A DNA stretch of 37,544 bases from JABDJZ01 sp047619685 (GTDB lineage: Bacteria > Bacteroidota > Rhodothermia > Rhodothermales > UBA10348): assembly GCA_047619685.1 (NCBI GenBank), contig JBLHLC010000039.1:1-37544 (forward strand). Direction: 5' to 3'. A model generated the notes under the pieces. It ran no database searches, was not told the origin of the DNA, and saw nothing but the letters and a program-made list of their open reading frames with translations. The position numbers and the translations under genes were made by a program. Below, in pieces: positions 33,768-37,544 of this stretch; within the stretch, counting starts at the first letter, position 1, and each line of letters starts with the position of its first letter.

Positions 33768-34115
33768 CTAGCTCCCCGCCCGCACCGAGATCATCTCGAT
33801 CAGATCCTCCAGGCTCCCCAGCGCCTCAACCTCCTGGGTCGAAACCAGCGTCTCCATTTCATCCCCATTCTTCAGGACGATGGGGTACTGGAACTCCCCC
33901 TCAAATTCACTCTCAAACTCGTCCTTGTGGAGAAATCTGAAGGTATGGGGGGATGACACCCTGAACGCCTTCCATTCTGCCCGCTCGGTGAGCGCCCCGT
34001 AGGTCAGCGCACAGAGGTTGCACGCGTACGTGCTGGGACTGAGCAGCTTGTGCCCGGCGTCGAACAGGGAATTAAGCAGCCCGCCGTTTGCGTTATAGAC
34101 AAATATCAGTTCCAC
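33768..34115 (-). CDS. Conserved small protein with CNLC motif, function unknown
   Basis: A 115-residue protein starting at GTG 34115: MELIFVYNANGGLLNSLFDA, then GHKLLSPSTYACNLCALTYG, RAEWKAFRVSSP, FRFLHKDEFESEFE and a PIVLKNGDEMETLVSTQEVE strand. This is a conserved, family-like pattern: a first strand xLIFVYNA, then DxxHKxxSPxTYxCxLCxxTY, then W and HKDEF. I recall similar hypothetical proteins from Bacteroidota but no function. The CxxC (CNLC) suggests metal or redox binding. It has no membrane or signal segment. It overlaps nothing and converges on the PIN-like remnant 13 bases away. Confidence 0.78.
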   Translation of the reverse strand: MELIFVYNANGGLLNSLFDAGHKLLSPSTYACNLCALTYGALTERAEWKAFRVSSPHTFRFLHKDEFESEFEGEFQYPIVLKNGDEMETLVSTQEVEALGSLEDLIEMISVRAGS

Positions 34116-34324
34116 GGTGGTTAAGGTCTTTGGTTGGTGGTGGGCAATAAAGGCTGTGGCCGGAGCCTTCGAGGCAGGACACGCAGGAGCTTGACAGCGG
34201 TTCGAGATCGCGTGGATTTAACCGTCGAGAAACCGCCCAAATGCAGGGAGAGCCAGACTCCCGAGGTGCCTGCGCCGTCAGGGTTGCGTAGCTTTCGCAA
34301 CCCACAAACCACCCACCGACGCCC

Positions 34325-35905
34325 GTGCTGAATCGAATCTGCGTTCTACTCCTTCTGATTGCCTTCGCCTCCTGGACCGATGTGTCGGCACGCCAGCCTG
34401 TGTCTTCCCACAACGCGGTAGACCTAGAGATGGTGGCCCGCATACGCGAAGAGGGACTCCAGCGGTCGCAGCTTCCAAACACGTTGTCTTATATGACCGA
34501 TGTGTTGGGTGCGCGGCTCACCAATTCCCGCGACATGAAGCGGGCGCAGGCGTGGGCAATCGATGAAATGACGCGCATGGGCCTTGCAAACCCGGTGATT
34601 GAACCCTTCATGGACTATGGCGCCAGTTGGGACAACGAGGTGTTTTCCCTCGACCTGGTGACGCCGGACTACCAGCCGATGGTGGGGAATCCGATCGCGC
34701 ATACTCCGGGCACCGATGGCCGGCAGCGGCTATCTGTCGTAATTGCTGACGTCCGCACCTGGCAGGATCTCGACGACTACCGCGGCAGACTTCGCGGGAA
34801 AGCCGTGTTGTCCACGCCGCCGCCTGTTGTGGACCTCGAGAGGTTCGCGACAGGCACGCCCAGGCGGACAGAAGAAGCTTTGCGTGTGCTCGGACAGGAG
34901 GTGATACATGCGGGCCAGGCGGACGCCTTTACGGCCCGTCAGAACCTGCTGCCGCCACCCAATCCGGATGTGCTCTCGTCCGTCGAACGGATGGCATTCT
35001 ATCGAAGCGAGGGGGTCGCGGTTGTACTGGAATCGAGAGGCGGTTGGCCCGGAGCAGTTCGCGGGTTCGCGCGTCCGGGGGCCACGCAGGATCGCTGGTC
35101 GCGCGACTCGACCCTGGCTTCCTTGCCAATCGTGGCCGTCACACCTGAGCACTACAACCGGATGTATCGCATTCTACTGCGCGAGATGCAGGTTGAGATA
35201 GAGGTCGAGGTTCGTAACACTATCGGTGATGGTGTCGAGCAGGCCAGCAATGTTCTGGGGGAGATCGTGGGAACGGACCTTTCAGACGAGGTCGTCATGC
35301 TCGGGGCCCACTTCGATACGTGGCACGCCAGTCCCAATGCCAGCGACAATACGTCCGGCGTGGCCGTCATGCTGGAGGCCATGCGCATCCTGAAGGCTGT
35401 GGGCGCAAAGCCCCGTAGAACGGTGCGTGTGGCCCTGTGGTCAGGTGAGGAGCAGGGCCTGTGGGGTTCCCGCGCATACGTGCGGAATCACTTCGGAGAC
35501 CCCTCTGATCCGGCCATCGGCGAAGGGCCCGACTACGACAAGCTGTCGGTGTATTTCAACCAGGATTATGGACCCGGCCAGTATCAGGGTATCTGGCTCC
35601 AGGGGAATGAATTCGTCCGGCCGATCTTCGCGCGCTGGATGGCGCCCCTCCGGGATATGGGGATGACGACCATTTCCATCAGGAGCGTCGGCAGTACGGA
35701 CCACATTCCTTTCGACAACGTGGGTCTCCCAGCTTTCCAGTTTCTTCAAGACCGGGTGGGCGGCACCGGCGGACACACCAACCTGGACTACTACGACACC
35801 TTGCCCATAGACGACCTGAAGAAGAATGCGGTCATCATGGCATCCTTTGTCTACAATGCGGCGATGGCCGACGAGCGGATGCCGCGGAAATCCTCTGGCC
35901 ACTGA
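34325..35905 (+). CDS. Secreted M28-family zinc peptidase
   Basis: A 526-residue exported protein. The signal peptide is at about 1-22 (ICVLLLLIAFASWTDVSA). A PA-like middle domain covers roughly 100-270. The M28 catalytic domain begins near residue 310: VVMLGAHFDTWHASPNASDN gives zinc ligands His329 and Asp341, Asp331 supports the site, and ALWSGEEQGLWGS has the Glu375/Glu376 pair. A further Asp lies in YFNQDYGPG and the last His in GGTGGHTNLDYYD. M28 enzymes are aminopeptidases or carboxypeptidases; this class in Bacteroidota is usually periplasmic and degrades peptides. The start is GTG 34325; no nearer ATG gives a signal peptide. It converges with the COX1-like pair 31 bases downstream. 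Confidence 0.93.
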   Translation: MLNRICVLLLLIAFASWTDVSARQPVSSHNAVDLEMVARIREEGLQRSQLPNTLSYMTDVLGARLTNSRDMKRAQAWAIDEMTRMGLANPVIEPFMDYGASWDNEVFSLDLVTPDYQPMVGNPIAHTPGTDGRQRLSVVIADVRTWQDLDDYRGRLRGKAVLSTPPPVVDLERFATGTPRRTEEALRVLGQEVIHAGQADAFTARQNLLPPPNPDVLSSVERMAFYRSEGVAVVLESRGGWPGAVRGFARPGATQDRWSRDSTLASLPIVAVTPEHYNRMYRILLREMQVEIEVEVRNTIGDGVEQASNVLGEIVGTDLSDEVVMLGAHFDTWHASPNASDNTSGVAVMLEAMRILKAVGAKPRRTVRVALWSGEEQGLWGSRAYVRNHFGDPSDPAIGEGPDYDKLSVYFNQDYGPGQYQGIWLQGNEFVRPIFARWMAPLRDMGMTTISIRSVGSTDHIPFDNVGLPAFQFLQDRVGGTGGHTNLDYYDTLPIDDLKKNAVIMASFVYNAAMADERMPRKSSGH

Positions 35906-35936
35906 GGCACCGCCGGACGGCTGAGGCGGCCTCCAA

Positions 35937-36335
35937 CTAGCCCCGGAACTCCCTGATCCTGGGCCAGACACTCCGCGCAAAAACAACGAGCGCCACCGCC
36001 TGCACCACGCGGCCCAAGAGGAATACCTCGCCCGGCCACCCCGCAAACGGCACGAGCCCTACCACCCATAGCCCTGCGTTTAGCAAAACGCCCGCTACCC
36101 ACGGCAAGCGCGTCGGCTTTCGCTCCGGAGTCCGGGGCAGAATCCACCAGGCCACGCCGAAGGCCAGCTGAATCACGAAGCCGAACAGCAGGATTTCAAC
36201 ATGAAGCGGTCGCAATACCCAGATCCATGCAGGCACTTCTGCGACCTTTCCAGTCAGTAAGGCAGCTCCAAGTGTCGCGCCCAGCGCAAGATGCACCAGC
36301 GATGCGCGAACCAGCCATACAGATACGGTCGGCAT
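35937..36335 (-). CDS. Four-helix COX1-like membrane protein B
   Basis: A 132-residue protein with about four membrane helices: WLVRASLVHLALGATLGAAL, LHVEILLFGFVIQLAFGVAW, LPWVAGVLLNAGLWVVGL and FLLGRVVQAVALVVFARSVW. The segment LHVEILLFGFVIQLAFGVAW then WILPR is close to the His-containing helix II of haem-copper oxidase subunit I (HxxxxxxGxxxQxxFGVAxWxxPR). Only part of a subunit I would fit this length. GGAGAAG precedes ATG 36335 at proper spacing. It lies 2 bases after its paralogue and must be its operon partner. It might be a stand-alone haem-binding or assembly protein. Confidence 0.75.
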   Translation of the reverse strand: MPTVSVWLVRASLVHLALGATLGAALLTGKVAEVPAWIWVLRPLHVEILLFGFVIQLAFGVAWWILPRTPERKPTRLPWVAGVLLNAGLWVVGLVPFAGWPGEVFLLGRVVQAVALVVFARSVWPRIREFRG

Positions 36336-36337
36336 TG

Positions 36338-36745
36338 CTACTTCTCCTTGACCCGTGGCCACAGGTGGCCGACAAACGCCAGACACCCTGCCCACTGGAG
36401 AACGGCCGATGTCAGCACAGCCCAGGCGAACCCGGGATCGGCCGAAAACGGCTCGGATGCCAGTCTGAGTAGTAGCCCGGCATTGAGCATCGCGTACCCC
36501 ATCCACGCCAACGCCACACGCCCATGCGGACGCTCGCGAGAGTAGCGGGGGAAGAGCCAGTGGGCAACGCCGAAGATCAACTGCGACAGCCACCCTACCA
36601 CGAGTAGGTGTACCTGTGCCGGGACCGCCAGAGCCAGTTGAGGAAAAGCGCGGAGGCCCGGCGGAGTCAGGAGTACTCCGACCAACAGCGCTGCCAACAG
36701 GTAAACCAGCGCGGTCTTGATGATGATGCGGGACAGATCCGGCAT
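36338..36745 (-). CDS. Four-helix COX1-like membrane protein A
   Basis: A 135-residue protein with four hydrophobic helices: IIIKTALVYLLAALLVGVLL, VHLLVVGWLSQLIFGVAHWL, VALAWMGYAMLNAGLLLRLA and WAVLTSAVLQWAGCLAFVGH. It is a paralogue of the next gene: both share H-L..G(W/F)..QL.FGVA(H/W)W..PR in helix 2, a helix 3 beginning after an Arg-rich loop, and an ending of V.A..L..FA/VG. Its helix 2 has a second His (GVAHW). The signature resembles subunit I of cbb3/NO-reductase-type oxidases. GGAG lies about 8 bases before the start, inside the dead M2 gene. Confidence 0.75.
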   Translation of the reverse strand: MPDLSRIIIKTALVYLLAALLVGVLLTPPGLRAFPQLALAVPAQVHLLVVGWLSQLIFGVAHWLFPRYSRERPHGRVALAWMGYAMLNAGLLLRLASEPFSADPGFAWAVLTSAVLQWAGCLAFVGHLWPRVKEK

Positions 36746-36750
36746 GCCTG

Positions 36751-37176
36751 TTACTCCGCAGGTGGCTCAGGCAAGGTGTAAGTCCTCCCCACATTCTCCT
36801 GCTGCAGGTACTCCATCAGAGGTTGGAAATAGGCCACCATGGGCTCGGCGCTCAAGCCTCCGCCCGTAGAAGATTGGAGTAGGTCGCGCCAATCCACCGT
36901 AGCCCCGGTGGCGCAATGACCTGGTAAGCAGCGGCGTATTCCCACCACCGGTCATTGAACTCGTGAAAGCGGCATAGGCCTCGTTGGCGCGGTTGGCTTC
37001 CCAGGCAGCCACCGTATCGCCCTCCACAATGCGGGTGTTCAACGTCCACTCGGCCTCAGCAGCAGCGTAGGAGAGTTCCTGATACCGCGCGGTATATCCG
37101 TCCAGGAATTCCTGGGCCTCCGGCGAATTGGCCGCTTGGCCGCTTGGCCGCAAACGACGGTGAGGATGCGCTGCAT
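36751..37176 (-). pseudogene. Collapsed M2-family (ACE-like) peptidase gene
   Basis: Pieces of a peptidyl-dipeptidase in three frames. ATG 37176 opens a signal-like start MQRILTVVCGQAAKRP. Another frame reads SPEAQEFLDGYTARYQELSY, then AAAEAEWTLNTRI, the conserved ACE N-terminal motif (Y..LYY.ASEAEW..NT.I). A third frame has RWWEYAAAYQVIAPPG (fWELxxKYQGVxPP). The last frame gives ATVDWRDLLQSSTGGGLSAE, then PMVAYFQPLMEYLQQENVG, the M2 C-terminus. The roughly 400 residues between, including the HExxH zinc site, are missing. Deletion and several frameshifts have killed it. Confidence 0.75.
37130..37151. repeat. 8-bp tandem repeat GGCCGCTT in the M2 remnant
   Basis: Two full copies and a partial third sit between the signal-like start and the first conserved segment of the dead M2 gene. 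Slippage here may have caused the first frameshift. Confidence 0.7.
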
Positions 37177-37254
37177 GGTCCCAATACGGCTTGGTTGAGC
37201 CGACAATGTGGGATTTCATTTGCTCCGACGAGTGAAGGCCGAACGAATCTGATC

Positions 37255-37544
37255 TCAATCGTATGTCCGCGTCATCGGCACGGTCCATCCGAACACGCCG
37301 TCGCGCTTGTAAACGACTCCGCGCTTCATCACAAAGGACACCGTTTTCAGCACGTGCGGATCGTCCAGCGGATTGCCGGATACCGCAATCAAGTCTGCAT
37401 GCTTTCCCATGCTCACCGTGCCCTTGTTCTCGTCCCAGCCCATGAGCCGGGCGCCATTCACAGTGAGGATGCGCAGTAGATCGGCGGGGGAGATCCCGGC
37501 ATCCAGGTAGCTATCGATAAACGAGATCGTCCGGGAGCCGCGAG
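37255..37544 (-). CDS. Amidohydrolase-family protein, C-terminal part (cut by window edge)
   Basis: About 95 residues on the minus strand, open to the right edge of the window. The frame reads SRTISFIDSYLDAGISPADL, LRILTVNGARLMGWDENKG, VSMGKHADLIAVSGNPLDD, then LKTVSFVMKRGVVYKRDG. This is the typical end of amidohydrolases: helix P.E.L...T.NGA..LG....G.v..GK.ADLi...gNPl.d...l....V..Vmk.G..yk. The metal-binding His/Asp cluster lies outside the window. It is the intact downstream end; the stop is at 37255-37257. No terminator is visible before the M2 remnant. Confidence 0.88.
   Translation of the reverse strand, partial: RGSRTISFIDSYLDAGISPADLLRILTVNGARLMGWDENKGTVSMGKHADLIAVSGNPLDDPHVLKTVSFVMKRGVVYKRDGVFGWTVPMTRTYD

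Noticed and set aside
36338..36794. Upstream extension of the second COX1-like gene to 285 residues
   Set aside because: The first 150 codons run antisense-like through the paralogue and lack hydrophobic helices; the ATG at 36335 has a good ribosome-binding site.
37083..37115. Perfect palindromes ATACCGCGCGGTAT and CCAGGAATTCCTGG
   Set aside because: They lie within the conserved coding part of the dead M2 gene and are explained by codon use; no sign of a regulatory role.
1..37544. CRISPR array, prophage, secondary-metabolite cluster or rRNA operon
   Set aside because: No regularly spaced repeats, cas genes, phage structural genes, modular synthases or rRNA sequences were seen on either strand.

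Overview
The window reads as a chromosomal piece of a GC-rich member of the Bacteroidota/Rhodothermota lineage, most likely Rhodothermales-like. Two large secreted proteins end in type IX secretion (T9SS type A) sorting domains. A DUF5916 outer-membrane barrel protein, FadL-type porin remains, an extended bS21 and many signal-peptide or lipobox proteins fit the same lineage. This placement is inferred from protein families; no rRNA or other phylogenetic marker beyond rpsU is present.

Layout. Bases 1-6000 are a scarred accessory zone: a 3' piece of tRNA-Pro, a terminator, a broken tyrosine recombinase, a small ABM-domain gene, a truncated IS3-family transposase, a cupin, a MacB-like permease fragment, a matrixin-like lipoprotein whose HExxH glutamate is replaced by His, and a tandem ABM-type gene spread over three frames. 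Bases 5900-19250 hold a dienelactone-hydrolase lipoprotein, a AAA ATPase, the DUF5916 protein, a secreted phosphodiesterase with DNRLRE/PKD modules and a T9SS tail, a GNAT-nitrilase fusion, a small membrane protein, rpsU with a legible promoter and a bidirectional terminator, mscL with an added zinc ribbon, and a pabB-pabC fusion overlapping mscL.

Bases 19250-26200 carry an unknown lipoprotein, a DHA2 drug exporter, a quinone-oxidoreductase-like MDR enzyme, a secreted jelly-roll-like protein paired with an exported Gfo/Idh/MocA oxidoreductase, and a decayed FadL-like porin. Bases 26299-29331 (minus strand) look like one operon: a DUF5009-type membrane protein, a plant-style LRR protein with a T9SS tail, and a 47-residue lipoprotein. 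Bases 29503-32910 encode a 1135-residue uncharacterised, probably cytoplasmic, glycan-active protein. The right end has a half PIN domain in a chimeric frame, a conserved small CxxC protein, an M28 peptidase, two tandem paralogous four-helix haem-copper-oxidase-like membrane proteins, a collapsed M2 peptidase gene and the C-terminus of an amidohydrolase cut by the window edge.

The most striking overall feature is the density of decayed genes (at least nine) scattered between long intact genes, often with large internal deletions and several frameshifts. Several of them belong to classes typical of accessory or envelope functions. No CRISPR array, complete mobile element, prophage or obvious biosynthetic cluster was found. 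The best candidates for new biology are the 1135-residue protein, the tandem COX1-like pair, the MscL zinc ribbon, the Glu-less matrixin and the LRR/T9SS operon.
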